Shown here in pieces: positions 1-8,599 of a stretch of DNA of 64,000 bases. The stretch covers positions 1,736,001 to 1,800,000 of the forward strand of contig NZ_LR880474.1 in NCBI RefSeq assembly GCF_904066215.1. The letters are read 5' to 3'. A program made the position numbers and the translations under genes. Position 1 is the stretch's first letter; the number at the start of each line of letters is the position of its first letter. Source of the stretch: Microbacterium sp. Nx66. Its GTDB lineage: Bacteria > Actinomycetota > Actinomycetes > Actinomycetales > Microbacteriaceae. The notes beneath the pieces were generated by a model, which saw nothing but the letters and a program-made list of their open reading frames with translations, had not been told where the DNA came from and made no database searches.

Positions 1-27
1 AACTACAACTAGCCCGCTCCCGTGCCG

Positions 28-816
28 TCACCGTGACTCCCTCCGGATCTCCTCCGCCCGCGCCACGATGTCATCCACTCGCGATTGGAGGAACGGACCG
101 GGACACTCCGTTCCCGACCATGTCTCCTGGTGGGTGATGACGTGCTCTCGGTCGATCCGGAAGCGCACCGGAACGCCGTCCAGGGTCCGGCCGTCGAAGC
201 CTGCGAGCCACGCGATCATCTGCGCGATCTCCTCCACCTGCGCGGTGGTCACCGTGTACTCCGGGGCTCCGGTGAAATCCAGCGTCTCCACCGCCACGGA
301 CCGCCAGTTCCAGTCCGCGCCGGTGGACGACGGCTTCGCTCCCGGGCGGATGGTCTCGATGACCGATCCGTCGTGTCGCAGATAGAAGGTGGGAGCCGAT
401 GATCTCCGGTTGCAGCGGGAGAAGAACTCCAACTGGTCGGAAGTCGTGCCGGTGTGGTGGATGATGAAGCGGTCGATGACAGGGCTCACGGTTCGGCGAT
501 CACTCCCCGCGATGCTGCGGTCGGCGCGAACCGTGGGATCGGCACAGTCCTCGAAACCGAGCGGTACCTCGAGACCCGTGACCGCGCGGTCGTAGACCGG
601 CTCATACTCGGGCAACCCTCGGGGATTGTCCGGGCGGCGTCCGGTGTCGTCTGCCTCTCCCCCGGAGTTCGCGGAGAGCCAGATGCCGACGCCGGTCACC
701 GCGACGCCGGTTCCGGCAGCGATGAGGAATCCCCGCCGCGTCTGCGTCGGGACGTGCTCATCGGCGTCCCGTGCTCCCGGGTCCTCCGGATGCTGACCCT
801 CCCCGCGTGTGCTCAC
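28..816 (-). CDS. Tat-exported N-acetylmuramoyl-L-alanine amidase (PGRP/Amidase_2 fold)
   Basis: Predicted zinc amidase that cuts the N-acetylmuramoyl-L-alanine bond of peptidoglycan outside the membrane. The 262-residue product has a twin-arginine signal: TRRGFLI at 26-32, then a hydrophobic stretch to about residue 48. The amidase domain spans about 110-255, with likely zinc ligands in IIHHTG (H120/H121), H225 or H229 of EHVITH, and C238 of TECPGP. The GTG start at 816 is chosen because it overlaps the stop of the upstream membrane-protein gene as GTGA; this leaves about 25 residues before the RR pair, long for a Tat signal. Upstream in-frame starts would run into the neighbour. Substrate and role (recycling, autolysis or competition) are not shown by sequence. 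Confidence 0.85.
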   Translation of the reverse strand: MSTRGEGQHPEDPGARDADEHVPTQTRRGFLIAAGTGVAVTGVGIWLSANSGGEADDTGRRPDNPRGLPEYEPVYDRAVTGLEVPLGFEDCADPTVRADRSIAGSDRRTVSPVIDRFIIHHTGTTSDQLEFFSRCNRRSSAPTFYLRHDGSVIETIRPGAKPSSTGADWNWRSVAVETLDFTGAPEYTVTTAQVEEIAQMIAWLAGFDGRTLDGVPVRFRIDREHVITHQETWSGTECPGPFLQSRVDDIVARAEEIRRESR

Positions 817-1319
817 GCGGCCTGGTCGTCGTCTCGGGGTGCTCGGGACTCTCGCGGCCGGCGTCGCCCTGGCCAGACGAAATGCGCGACCGAGAAGGCG
901 AGGACCGTCCACGAGATGACGAACGCCCACCATGGGGACGCCGCTCCCCCGCTTCCGCCCGCCAGCACGACCGACACGATGCAGGCGCCGAGTCCGACGA
1001 CGACCCCGAGGACGGTGATCTCGCCATGGGCGAGCCACCGCGCGCGCAGCGCCGAGACGAGGCGAAGGGGCAGGCCGACCACCAGGGCGGTGATCATCGA
1101 CACGACGGACAGCACGACGGCCATGATGCTCGCCCCGATGAAGGACGTCACCCCGTCGTACTCATCCGCAGCACCGAGTGCGAGGAAGAAAGCCACGATG
1201 AACAGGAAAAAGCCACCGACGAAGAACTGGCCGAGGATGAGCGAGGCGGTCGATTCATCCGCTCCTCGAAAGCCCCCGCGTTTCCGCAGGTCTGCAGGGA
1301 CACGGCGAGGGGAGGTCAT
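813..1319 (-). CDS. Four-helix membrane protein, function unknown
   Basis: 168 residues with four clear hydrophobic segments at about 26-48, 57-85, 100-121 and 129-149, and short basic or charged ends. No family motif is recognised. Its TGA overlaps the GTG of the amidase gene by four bases, so the two are almost certainly translated together, and the protein may sit in the membrane near where the amidase is exported. That link is inference. The ATG start is preceded by a weak AGGAT ribosome site. Confidence 0.75.
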   Translation of the reverse strand: MTSPRRVPADLRKRGGFRGADESTASLILGQFFVGGFFLFIVAFFLALGAADEYDGVTSFIGASIMAVVLSVVSMITALVVGLPLRLVSALRARWLAHGEITVLGVVVGLGACIVSVVLAGGSGGAASPWWAFVISWTVLAFSVAHFVWPGRRRPRESRAPRDDDQAA

Positions 1320-1461
1320 ATCGCGATCCTACGAGGTGCACGCCTTCGCTGGGAGCGCACTCGCGCTACTCTCATCCTCAGGGACAGGCACATTTGGGCC
1401 GCGGCTGGATCGATGGGGCCTGATCCTCCGCCTGCAGTCTGGGGAGAGGTGGGGCGAGCGG

Positions 1462-2568
1462 ATGGGCGCTGGCGATGAGAAGGGCGAAGGGCTGCTGACG
1501 CCCATCGTGGTGGGCGTGGCGCTGGCGATGTTCAGCGCAGCGGTGGCGGTGGCTTCGACATTCCTGATCGCGGATCCTCGAATCGGCGTTCTGGCGGCAA
1601 TGACGCTGTCTTTCGGATGCGTCGGAGCGGCGGCCGGCCTCCTGCTCACCAGGCGAAGGACCTGGGGCGACCCCTCGTGGCCTCCAGGCACGGAGCCGAA
1701 GCCCTGGACGGCCCGCCGCTCCCGTCGGGTCGTCTTGCTCTACGGAGTCTTCCTTCTCCTCATCTCCGTGGGTGGGGTTGTCACACTGGCGGGGACGGAT
1801 CAGAACGAGACCGACGACCCGCTGCGCGGATGGGTGCTGTCCACCGTGTTCGGTGTGGTGGGCATGACGCTGATCATCAGAGGAGTGCGGCGGCAGCCTC
1901 AACCGGTGCACTCGTCCGATCGCCCGGAGAGCGAGCCGAACGTCGACGTGCAGGAGTGGATGCCGTTGGGGCCCTCTCGTTCGCGGGCTCTCTTCCCCTG
2001 GTGGGCTCTTCACGTCTTCTCCGGACAGCCGCTTCTCCTTGCGATGATGATCGGCGCGTTCCTCATCCCCGTGGCGGCGGGACCGCTCGGCGCATGGACG
2101 TGGCCGCTCGGGGCTGTGCTGCTGGCGGTCGTGGCGATCATCGTCAGCGCCGTCGTGCGGCGACGTTCGCGACCGCCGCGCATCTCACGCGACGCCACCC
2201 GTCTGCTCGTCGGCACGAAGGAGATCCCGACCGCGACCATCACGACGGCCATGGTTATCGCGCACCCCTGGGAGCCGGACGCCACAGCCCGGAGTATCGC
2301 GGTCGTCCTCACGGCATCGGATGACTCGCGAGCAGTGGTGGGCTTGCGAGAACGAGGGCTCCTCGTGTTGACCGATGAGCAGACGGAAGTCCTCATCGCG
2401 GCGATCGAGCGAACCCACATCGATCTCCCCCGCGACAAAGACGATCCGCGGGGAAGGTTCTCACGGATGCTGTACCCCAACCATCTGACGAAATCGGATG
2501 CCCTTCACCTCGTGCAGGAGCCCCCGGGTGACGGTGAGGCGCTGCCGGTGGGGTCCTCAGTCACGTGA
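1462..2568 (+). CDS. Six-helix membrane protein with soluble C-terminal domain, unknown
   Basis: 368 residues from the ATG at 1462, which follows a GGAGAGG purine run. Six hydrophobic segments are visible at about 12-36, 42-62, 90-110, 123-140, 190-208 and 213-232, with a polar loop at 142-185. A soluble C-terminal region of about 135 residues begins with ISRDATRLLVGTKEIP. That region resembles a small beta-rich PH-like module seen in some actinobacterial membrane proteins, but I cannot assign it to a family. The reading frame stays open far upstream to 454, but the composition there is shadow-like and lies over the minus-strand genes. It is divergent from the gene at 813-1319, with 142 bases between them. 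Confidence 0.7.
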   Translation: MGAGDEKGEGLLTPIVVGVALAMFSAAVAVASTFLIADPRIGVLAAMTLSFGCVGAAAGLLLTRRRTWGDPSWPPGTEPKPWTARRSRRVVLLYGVFLLLISVGGVVTLAGTDQNETDDPLRGWVLSTVFGVVGMTLIIRGVRRQPQPVHSSDRPESEPNVDVQEWMPLGPSRSRALFPWWALHVFSGQPLLLAMMIGAFLIPVAAGPLGAWTWPLGAVLLAVVAIIVSAVVRRRSRPPRISRDATRLLVGTKEIPTATITTAMVIAHPWEPDATARSIAVVLTASDDSRAVVGLRERGLLVLTDEQTEVLIAAIERTHIDLPRDKDDPRGRFSRMLYPNHLTKSDALHLVQEPPGDGEALPVGSSVT

Positions 2569-2597
2569 GGCAGAGCGCCGGCTCGGAGCCCGCCCTC

Positions 2598-3128
2598 TCA
2601 CTCGGCGAAGAGAGTCCTGACGGTCAGGATGTTTCGACCGTGGGCGGAGGACGGGCGTTCCCGTCCGGACTCGACGAAGCCGAGCTTCTCGAGCACCCGC
2701 CGGGACGGGAGGTTCCATTCCCAGACGCCGGCCCAGACGCGGTCGAAGCCCGCCCCGTCTGCCCATGCAAGGACGGCTTGAGCAGCTTCGGTGGCATGCC
2801 CCCGGTTGTGCTCGGCGCGCAGCAGCTCGAACGCGAGCTCCGGTTCGGTGGCCACCCCCTCGCCGCCGTAGACGAGACCGCAGTACCCGATCGGATCCCC
2901 GGTGTCGATGCGTTCCACGGTGAGCAGCGACGACTCCTCGGCATCGCGGATATGCGCTCGGATGTCGTCCAGATCGGGGCGGCCGTCCGCGTCGAGCCGC
3001 CGGTGCGCGGGGACCCGTTCGTCGCGTTCGGTCCACAGGTGGCGGAACACGACCGCGTCCTCGATCGCCTGCCTGCGCAGGCGGAGGCGCGAGGTGTCCA
3101 TCTCCGGGATGCGGGGCACGTGACTCAT
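2598..3128 (-). CDS. GNAT-family N-acetyltransferase (RimJ/RimL-like)
   Basis: 176-residue acetyl-CoA-dependent acetyltransferase. It begins with the RLRLR strand typical of the RimJ/RimL branch. The acetyl-CoA loop region is ELLRAEHNRGHATEAAQAV (about 101-119), and the C-terminal SRRVLEKLGF is the usual NxxSxxVLEKxGF signature. The substrate is unknown; members of this branch modify protein N-termini, antibiotics or small amines. It is convergent with the membrane gene that ends at 2568. The ATG at 3128 is chosen because the residues before it in the open frame are arginine-rich shadow sequence overlapping the remnant at 3176. Confidence 0.85.
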   Translation of the reverse strand: MSHVPRIPEMDTSRLRLRRQAIEDAVVFRHLWTERDERVPAHRRLDADGRPDLDDIRAHIRDAEESSLLTVERIDTGDPIGYCGLVYGGEGVATEPELAFELLRAEHNRGHATEAAQAVLAWADGAGFDRVWAGVWEWNLPSRRVLEKLGFVESGRERPSSAHGRNILTVRTLFAE

Positions 3129-3175
3129 CCTCGCAGTCTGGCACTCCTCCGCCCCCGCGCTATGATCTGCAGCGC

Positions 3176-3324
3176 CTAGTGGGAGGACCAGACGCCGAGC
3201 TCGTTGCCGCGCGGGTCGGCGAAGTGGAGGCGCCGGCCACCGGGGAACGCATACGGCTCCTGTAGGATCCGGCCGCCAGCGACTCGCGCACACTGTCGGC
3301 GAGCCACTCACCGTACATTTCCAT
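3176..3324 (-). pseudogene. Decayed C-terminal remnant of a VOC (glyoxalase/bleomycin-resistance) protein
   Basis: Read on the minus strand to a TAG at 3176-3178, this gives GRILQEPYAFPGG, then RRLHFADPRGNELGVW and SSH. This closely matches the last beta strands of vicinal-oxygen-chelate proteins (FPGGRRFHFxDPxGNELAVWS). Upstream the homologous helix appears to continue in a different frame (WLADSVRESLAAG), so a frameshift lies near 3285-3292. No N-terminal half is visible before the MFS gene at 3448. The 3129-3447 gap otherwise holds only the MFS upstream region. This is a dead fragment, not a functional gene; the upstream limit is approximate. Confidence 0.55.
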
Positions 3325-3447
3325 GCCACAGGCCGTGGCCGAGGAGATCGTCCGGTTCGCCGCACCCGCGTGAGGGCGACGATTCCGCGAAAAGTTCGCT
3401 CCAACCGCTGTGCGTGCCCGCGCTCCACGCAGGAGTAGCGTGGAAGG

Positions 3448-4773
3448 GTGCCTCAGGTCTCCCACTCCCCCGTCTCCACGCCGGGGTGGCGGGCCTGGGC
3501 GATCTGGTCCGTCGGCGTCGCGGCCTACGTGCTCGCCATCACGAACCGCACATCGCTGGGTGCCGTCGGTGTCGAGGCCGCCGACCGCTTCCAGGCGGAC
3601 GCCTCGACGCTCGCATTGTTCGCCGTCGTGCAGCTCGCGGTGTACGGCGGGATGCAGATTCCGGTCGGCGTCCTCCTCGATCGCTACGGATCCCGTCCGA
3701 TCATCACGGCGGGGATGCTGCTCATGGCGGCCGGACAGCTCACCATGGCCCTCTCCCCCAGCATCGGCATCGCGATCGTCGCGCGTGTCCTCCTCGGAGC
3801 CGGCGACGCCGCCGTGTTCCCCGCCGTGCTGCGGCTGGTGGCCACATGGTTCCCCGCGCAGCGCGGCCCCGTCATGGTCCAGTTCACCGGGATCATCGGG
3901 CAGGCGGGGCAGCTGATCGCGCTGGTGCCGGTCGCCGCCCTGCTGCACGCCACCACCTGGTCGATCACGTTCGGCAGCATCGCCGGTCTCGGCCTGCTCT
4001 TCACGATCCTCGTGTGGCTCATCGTGCGCAACAACCCCGCCGAGAGCGGTCCGGACGTCTCGGTGAACACGGACACCGGAGTCGTGCGTGTCGTGACGTC
4101 GGCTATCGACACGGGCGTCGGCATCCGGGCGGCCTGGGCACATCCCGGCACACGGCTCGCGTTCTGGTCGCACTTCACCACACCGTTCGCCGGCACGGTG
4201 TTCGTGCTGCTGTGGGGCATGCCGTTCCTCACGGCCGGCGAGGGCCTGACCACCGCCCACGCGGCGGGGATCATCTCGATCTACGTGGTCGCGGGCATGA
4301 TCCTCGGCCCGATCATCGGCGATCTCTCCCGCCGCCTGCCGAACCACCGCTCGCTCGCCCTCGTCCTCCCCGCGGTCGGCGTGCAGATGGCGGCCTGGAT
4401 CGCGGTCATCGCCCTCCCCGGCCCCGCCCCGGACTGGCTGCTCTGGGTCCTGGCGGTCGCTCTGGCGACCGGCGGCCCCGCGTCGATGATCGCCTTCGAC
4501 CACGCCCGCACGCACAACCCCGTGCATCGCCTCAGCACGGCGACCGGCGTGACGAACGCGGGCGGCTTCATCGCTGCCCTGATCGCCGTGTTCGTGATCG
4601 GTCTCCTCCTCGACGCCCAGGGCGCCGGCACCCCGGACACCTACACGCTCGACGCGTTCCGTGTCGCGTTCCTCACCCTGATCCCGCTCTGGGTCATCGG
4701 AGTCGTGTTCATCCTGATCGAACGCAAGCGGACGCGGATCCGCATGGGGCTGGAGCCCGACCGGCGTCGCTGA
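3448..4773 (+). CDS. MFS transporter
   Basis: 441-residue major facilitator superfamily permease with about 12 transmembrane helices. Between helices 2 and 3 is LLDRYGSRP, the expected DRxGxR motif A, and LLGAGDAAVFPAVLRL resembles the nitrate/nitrite and organic-anion porter type of helix 4-5. NNPAESG lies in the central loop. It probably imports or exports a small organic solute; the substrate cannot be read from the sequence. GTG start at 3448 with AGGAG at 3431-3435. It is convergent with the arginase-like gene, only seven bases apart, with no obvious terminator between. Confidence 0.85.
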   Translation: MPQVSHSPVSTPGWRAWAIWSVGVAAYVLAITNRTSLGAVGVEAADRFQADASTLALFAVVQLAVYGGMQIPVGVLLDRYGSRPIITAGMLLMAAGQLTMALSPSIGIAIVARVLLGAGDAAVFPAVLRLVATWFPAQRGPVMVQFTGIIGQAGQLIALVPVAALLHATTWSITFGSIAGLGLLFTILVWLIVRNNPAESGPDVSVNTDTGVVRVVTSAIDTGVGIRAAWAHPGTRLAFWSHFTTPFAGTVFVLLWGMPFLTAGEGLTTAHAAGIISIYVVAGMILGPIIGDLSRRLPNHRSLALVLPAVGVQMAAWIAVIALPGPAPDWLLWVLAVALATGGPASMIAFDHARTHNPVHRLSTATGVTNAGGFIAALIAVFVIGLLLDAQGAGTPDTYTLDAFRVAFLTLIPLWVIGVVFILIERKRTRIRMGLEPDRRR

Positions 4774-4780
4774 GCGCCCG

Positions 4781-5593
4781 TCAGCGCAGCAGGTGCTGGA
4801 CGGTCTCCACGATCAACTCGACGCTGACGCGCTCGGGCACCTCCGCGTCGCCCGCCTCGAACTCGGCGAGTTCCACGCCGCGGACGTCCGCCGACGGGAT
4901 CGCGGCGAACAGCGCGGCCACGTGGTGCGGGAGCAGACCGTCGCCGACGCGATAGGCCGCAGGGATGTAACCGGGCTCCAAGACGTCCCAGTCGACATGG
5001 ATCCACACCGGTCGCCCGGCGATGAGCGCGCTGAGCCGCTCCGGGGTGCTCTCCGCGGGGCTGAGGACGGTCACTCCTGCACCGGCGAGCAGCTCCCCCT
5101 CGGCGGGATCGATGTCGCGACCGCCCACGACGATGACCTGCTTGGGGTCGATGCCCGCCCCGTGGCCGCTGTCCCACAGCCCGCAGGCGGCGGCGAGGAC
5201 CATGCCGCCGAGGTAGCCGGAGTCGGTGGTGTCTGGCGTGTTGAAGTCGCCGTGCGCGTCGATCCACAGCACCACTGCGTCGGGGTGGTGCTCGGCGACA
5301 CTCGGCAGCGTTCCGAGGCTCGCCGCACAGGTGTTCGTCACGAGGAGCGGCGTCGCATCCGCGGCGATCGCCTCCTGCACCGCGTCACGCAGGCCCGTGA
5401 GCGTCTCCGCAGCTTCAGGCAGCGCGACCGACCAGTCGTCCATCCGGCCCGGCTCCGGGGTACCGACCACGACGGGCTCCCGCTGCAGGAGCGCGGACAG
5501 CGCGTCGGCGACGCGGCGTGCCCCGACGAGGGCTCCGTCCGTGCGGTCGGCGACGCGACCCTGGTTGAGGATGAGCGCGAACGGCGTGGTCAT
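4781..5593 (-). CDS. Arginase/agmatinase-fold (ureohydrolase-like) protein
   Basis: 270 residues. Arginase-family metal sites are partly present: WIDAHGDFNTP (about 136-146, the DAHxD ligands) and HVDWDVLEPG (the DxD pair, about 203-212). The usual first ligand motif GGDHS is replaced by VTNTCAASLG, with Cys where His is expected. The SGNxHG motif that carries the proton-relay His is SGYLGG. It may therefore bind metals differently or act on something other than arginine, agmatine or formiminoglutamate. It stands alone, with no arginine-catabolism neighbours. The ATG at 5593 begins MTTPFALILNQGR, typical of a beta-strand start. Confidence 0.75.
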   Translation of the reverse strand: MTTPFALILNQGRVADRTDGALVGARRVADALSALLQREPVVVGTPEPGRMDDWSVALPEAAETLTGLRDAVQEAIAADATPLLVTNTCAASLGTLPSVAEHHPDAVVLWIDAHGDFNTPDTTDSGYLGGMVLAAACGLWDSGHGAGIDPKQVIVVGGRDIDPAEGELLAGAGVTVLSPAESTPERLSALIAGRPVWIHVDWDVLEPGYIPAAYRVGDGLLPHHVAALFAAIPSADVRGVELAEFEAGDAEVPERVSVELIVETVQHLLR

Positions 5594-5645
5594 CCCTTCA
5601 GTCTCCCACCGCGCAGAGTGGGCGACCAAAACCGCCCGGCGCGGG

Positions 5646-6392
5646 CTACCGTCGGCGTGGGGTCCAGCCCGAGGGCAGACCGCCGTCGACGAAGGCCCGC
5701 TCCCGGTCCGCGGCCGCCGACCAGCCCTGCGCCTCCTCCTCGGTGTCGAAGGCGCCCCGAGCAACGCGGAAACCGACGTCCTCATGGTGCATGCGCGGCG
5801 CTCCCCCGCGGCGAACGGACGCGCGCACGCTCCAGGCGTCGTCGGCGAATCCTCCGCCGCGAAAGACCCGATAGTCGTCGTACCGCGCGGGGTCGAGGAG
5901 ATCCCAGCACCACTCCCACACGTTGCCGAGCGTGTCGAAGAGCCCGTGCAGGTTCGGGAGCTTCCCGCCCACGTCCTGCGGCGTGCCCACTCCGTCGGCC
6001 GCGGTCCAGGCGGCCTCCGCCAGCGGCGCATAGTGTGGCCCGGTGGAGCCTGCTCGGCAGGCGTACTCCCACTCGGCCTCGGTCGGAAGGCGGTAGCCGT
6101 CCGCTGTGGTGTCCCAGGCCACGTCCTCACCCTCGAAGTGGTACACGGGATCGAGTCCCTCCCACTCCGAGGCGGCGTTGCAGAAGTGGATGGCCCGCAG
6201 CCAGCTCACGTCGGCGACCGGGCGACGAGGATGCCGTGATGGTGTGCCCAGGACTTCGGTGACCTGTTCCTCCGTCACCGGGAAGGCGGCGAGGGAGAAC
6301 GGCTCGAGTTCGACGGTCCGGCGGGTGCGGCGCCGGGCGTCGTGCAGCGTGACAGTCCCGGCGGGGAGACGGACGAGTTCGATGTCGCTCAT
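5646..6392 (-). CDS. SUMF1/EgtB/FGE-like domain protein without copper cysteines
   Basis: 248 residues of formylglycine-generating-enzyme-sulfatase fold. Signatures include YRLPTEAEWEYACRAG (about 100-115), LPNLHGLFDTLGNVWEWCWD (split here only by my reading) and FRGGGFADDAWSVRAS, then GFRVAR at the C terminus. True formylglycine-generating enzymes carry two cysteines just after the RGGS(W/F) motif that bind copper; here that stretch has none. No sulfatase gene is nearby. It is therefore more likely a non-catalytic or differently acting member of the fold. It lies 19 bases downstream of the SGNH hydrolase gene and may share its mRNA. Confidence 0.8.
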   Translation of the reverse strand: MSDIELVRLPAGTVTLHDARRRTRRTVELEPFSLAAFPVTEEQVTEVLGTPSRHPRRPVADVSWLRAIHFCNAASEWEGLDPVYHFEGEDVAWDTTADGYRLPTEAEWEYACRAGSTGPHYAPLAEAAWTAADGVGTPQDVGGKLPNLHGLFDTLGNVWEWCWDLLDPARYDDYRVFRGGGFADDAWSVRASVRRGGAPRMHHEDVGFRVARGAFDTEEEAQGWSAAADRERAFVDGGLPSGWTPRRR

Positions 6393-6411
6393 CCGCGGGG
6401 CGTGGCGGCGC

Positions 6412-7167
6412 TCATGCCGGGGTCCGCTCGACCCAGGTCGGATACTTCGCTGCGCGGCCGTCCCCGGATGAGGTCCTCGTCACGCGCCGTCGCACCCACG
6501 GGCCGACGAACTCCCGGTAGTACGCCAGGCCCCCGGGCCCTGCAGTCCAGCGGTCGAGCGGCGCCCACCAGGCTGCTGGCGGCTCGAAGCCGAGCCCGTG
6601 CAGCACGCGGGCCGCGACGCGGTGGTGGCCCGCCGCGTTCATGTGCAGCCGGTCCTCCGACCAGTACGCGGGTTTCGACAGCTCCGTGTCCGGCCAGTTG
6701 AGGGCACGGATGACGTCGGGCCGGTCCTCGATGCGCCGCAGGACCGCCTCGGAGAGCAGATCGCCGCGGCGTTGCACGAGCGATCCCATCGGAAGCTGCC
6801 CGCTGGGGTTGGCACCGGAGAGCAGGATCATCGTCACACCCTCCTCGTCGCACCGCCGCAGCACGCGGCTGAACGCGTCGGCGATGTGCTCGACGTCTGT
6901 CCGCGGCCGCAGCATGTCGTTGCCCCCGCCGTTGAACGACAGGTGCGTGGGACGCAGAGCCAACGCGGGCTCGAGCTGCTCCTCGACGATCGGCCACGCC
7001 AGCTTCCCCCGGATCGCGAGGTTCGCGTACTGGATGGGGTGCCCCGCAGCATCCGCCCATCCCTGCGCGGCGATGTCGGCCCAGCCGCGCTCGCGCCCAT
7101 CGGGGAGCACATCGCCCACGCCTTCGGTGAAGGAGTCGCCTATCGCGACGAAACGTACATCAGCCAC
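6412..7167 (-). CDS. SGNH/GDSL-family hydrolase
   Basis: 251-residue serine esterase or lipase of the SGNH fold. Block I is GDSFTEG (nucleophile S12), block II is around G54 (NLAIRGK), block III is GGNDM (N83), and block V is DRLHMNAAGH (D172, H175). All four catalytic blocks are intact, so it should be active. No signal peptide is seen, so it is probably cytoplasmic. GTG start at 7167. The C-terminal 50 residues beyond block V are rich in Trp, Arg and Gly and are common in actinobacterial members. The substrate is unknown. Confidence 0.88.
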   Translation of the reverse strand: MADVRFVAIGDSFTEGVGDVLPDGRERGWADIAAQGWADAAGHPIQYANLAIRGKLAWPIVEEQLEPALALRPTHLSFNGGGNDMLRPRTDVEHIADAFSRVLRRCDEEGVTMILLSGANPSGQLPMGSLVQRRGDLLSEAVLRRIEDRPDVIRALNWPDTELSKPAYWSEDRLHMNAAGHHRVAARVLHGLGFEPPAAWWAPLDRWTAGPGGLAYYREFVGPWVRRRVTRTSSGDGRAAKYPTWVERTPA

Positions 7168-7195
7168 GCGCCCAGCCTATTCCCGGTCCCGGACG

Positions 7196-8548
7196 TCACC
7201 GGTCGTCCAGCGCCGCTCCGCTCCGATCGACGAGACCCCAGGCCGCCGCGGCGGCGAGGAGGAAGCAGGCCGCGAACACGACGAACAGCAGGGGCGCGCC
7301 GCCGGCCCCGAGGAGGACGGGAACGGCGAGGGGCGCCACGATGGAGGCGATGCGGCCCACCCCGGCGGCCCAGCCGGCCCCCGTGCCTCGCAGCGAGGTC
7401 GGGTAGATCTCCGGCGTCACCGCGTACAGCGCGCCCCACGCACCGAGGGTGAAGAACGACAGGGCCATGCCTGCGCCGATGATCATCGGCACGGTCGTGG
7501 CGGTGCCGAAGACCACGGCCGAGGCGGTCGCCCCCAGCAGGAAGACGGAGAGCGTGACCCGGCGGCCCCACACTTCGATGAGCCAGGCGGCCACGGCATA
7601 GCCCGGGAGTTGCGCGAGCGTGATGATGAGGGTGAAGCCGAACGAGCGGACGAGGTCGAATCCCGCGTCGACGAGGATGCTCGGGATCCAGATGAACGCC
7701 CCGTAGTAGGCGAAGTTGACGGCAAGCCACACCAGCCAGAGGCAGGCGGTCCGCATCCGGAACTCGACGCTCCAGAGCGCAGCGAGCCGGGCACGCGCCG
7801 TCATCGCGATCGCCCGCGACGCCGGCTCCTTCCGGATCTGCGGGGTGTGCTCGACACCGGCATCGGCCTCGAACGCGGCGACGATGCGGTCGGCTTCCGC
7901 GATTCGTCCGCGGGACGCCAGCCACCGCGGCGATTCCGGCAGACCCCACCGCACGACGAGGGCGTAGACCGCGGGGATCGCGCCGAGCGCGAAGGCCCAC
8001 CGCCAGCCTGCCTCAGAGGCGGGGATGACGAAGAACCCGATGACGGCAGACGCCGTCCAGCCCACAGCCCAGAAGGCTTCGAGGATGACGATCAGCCGTC
8101 CCCGGATGCGCGCGGGCGCGAACTCGCTCACGTAGGTCGAGGCGACCGGCAGCTCCGCTCCCAGGCCGAGGCCGACGAAGAACCGCAGCACGAGCAGCGC
8201 CGCCACTGATCCGACCAGCGCACTCGCTCCGGTGGCCACGCCATAGATGAGCAGCGTGAGGGCGAACACCTGCCGGCGGCCGAAGCGGTCAGCGAGAAGA
8301 CCGCCGAGGGTCGCGCCGACCGCCATGCCGACGAAGCCGAGCGAGGCGATCCAGCCGGCCTCCCCCTTCGTGAGATCCCACTGCTGTGAGAGCGCCGCGA
8401 TGATGAAGGAGATGAGTCCGACGTCCATCGCGTCGAGCGCCCAGCCGACGCCGGAGCCCGTGAGCAGGCGCAGGTGCCGGCGGGTGAACGGGAGGACGTC
8501 GAGGCGCTCGGCGAGCGAGGTGCGGCTCGGCAGGGCGGTATCGGCCAT
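7196..8548 (-). CDS. MFS transporter, sugar / aromatic-acid:H+ symporter type
   Basis: About 450-residue 12-helix major facilitator. Sugar-porter-like signatures are present: LLADRFGRRQ after helix 2, RFFVGLGLGAELPVASTYVSEFAPARIRGR (helix 4-5, PARxRGR), and WGLPESPRWLASRGR before the central loop (PESPRWL). This pattern fits the metabolite:H+ symporter and sugar-porter families that move aromatic acids, niacin or sugars. ATG at 8548 (MADTAL) or 8557 (MRIMAD) are both possible. It is followed at 28 bases by the SGNH gene and preceded by the LLM oxidoreductase, so a catabolic grouping is possible but unproven. Confidence 0.85.
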   Translation of the reverse strand: MADTALPSRTSLAERLDVLPFTRRHLRLLTGSGVGWALDAMDVGLISFIIAALSQQWDLTKGEAGWIASLGFVGMAVGATLGGLLADRFGRRQVFALTLLIYGVATGASALVGSVAALLVLRFFVGLGLGAELPVASTYVSEFAPARIRGRLIVILEAFWAVGWTASAVIGFFVIPASEAGWRWAFALGAIPAVYALVVRWGLPESPRWLASRGRIAEADRIVAAFEADAGVEHTPQIRKEPASRAIAMTARARLAALWSVEFRMRTACLWLVWLAVNFAYYGAFIWIPSILVDAGFDLVRSFGFTLIITLAQLPGYAVAAWLIEVWGRRVTLSVFLLGATASAVVFGTATTVPMIIGAGMALSFFTLGAWGALYAVTPEIYPTSLRGTGAGWAAGVGRIASIVAPLAVPVLLGAGGAPLLFVVFAACFLLAAAAAWGLVDRSGAALDDR

Positions 8549-8599
8549 GATTCTCATCGTAGGGCCGCCCGTCCCGCCGAGCCGCGAGATGACGCCGGC

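Noticed and set aside
454..1461. Long plus-strand open frame upstream of the membrane protein at 1462
   Set aside because: Arg/Ala/Pro-rich composition, no ribosome site and complete overlap with two minus-strand genes; it is a high-GC antisense shadow.
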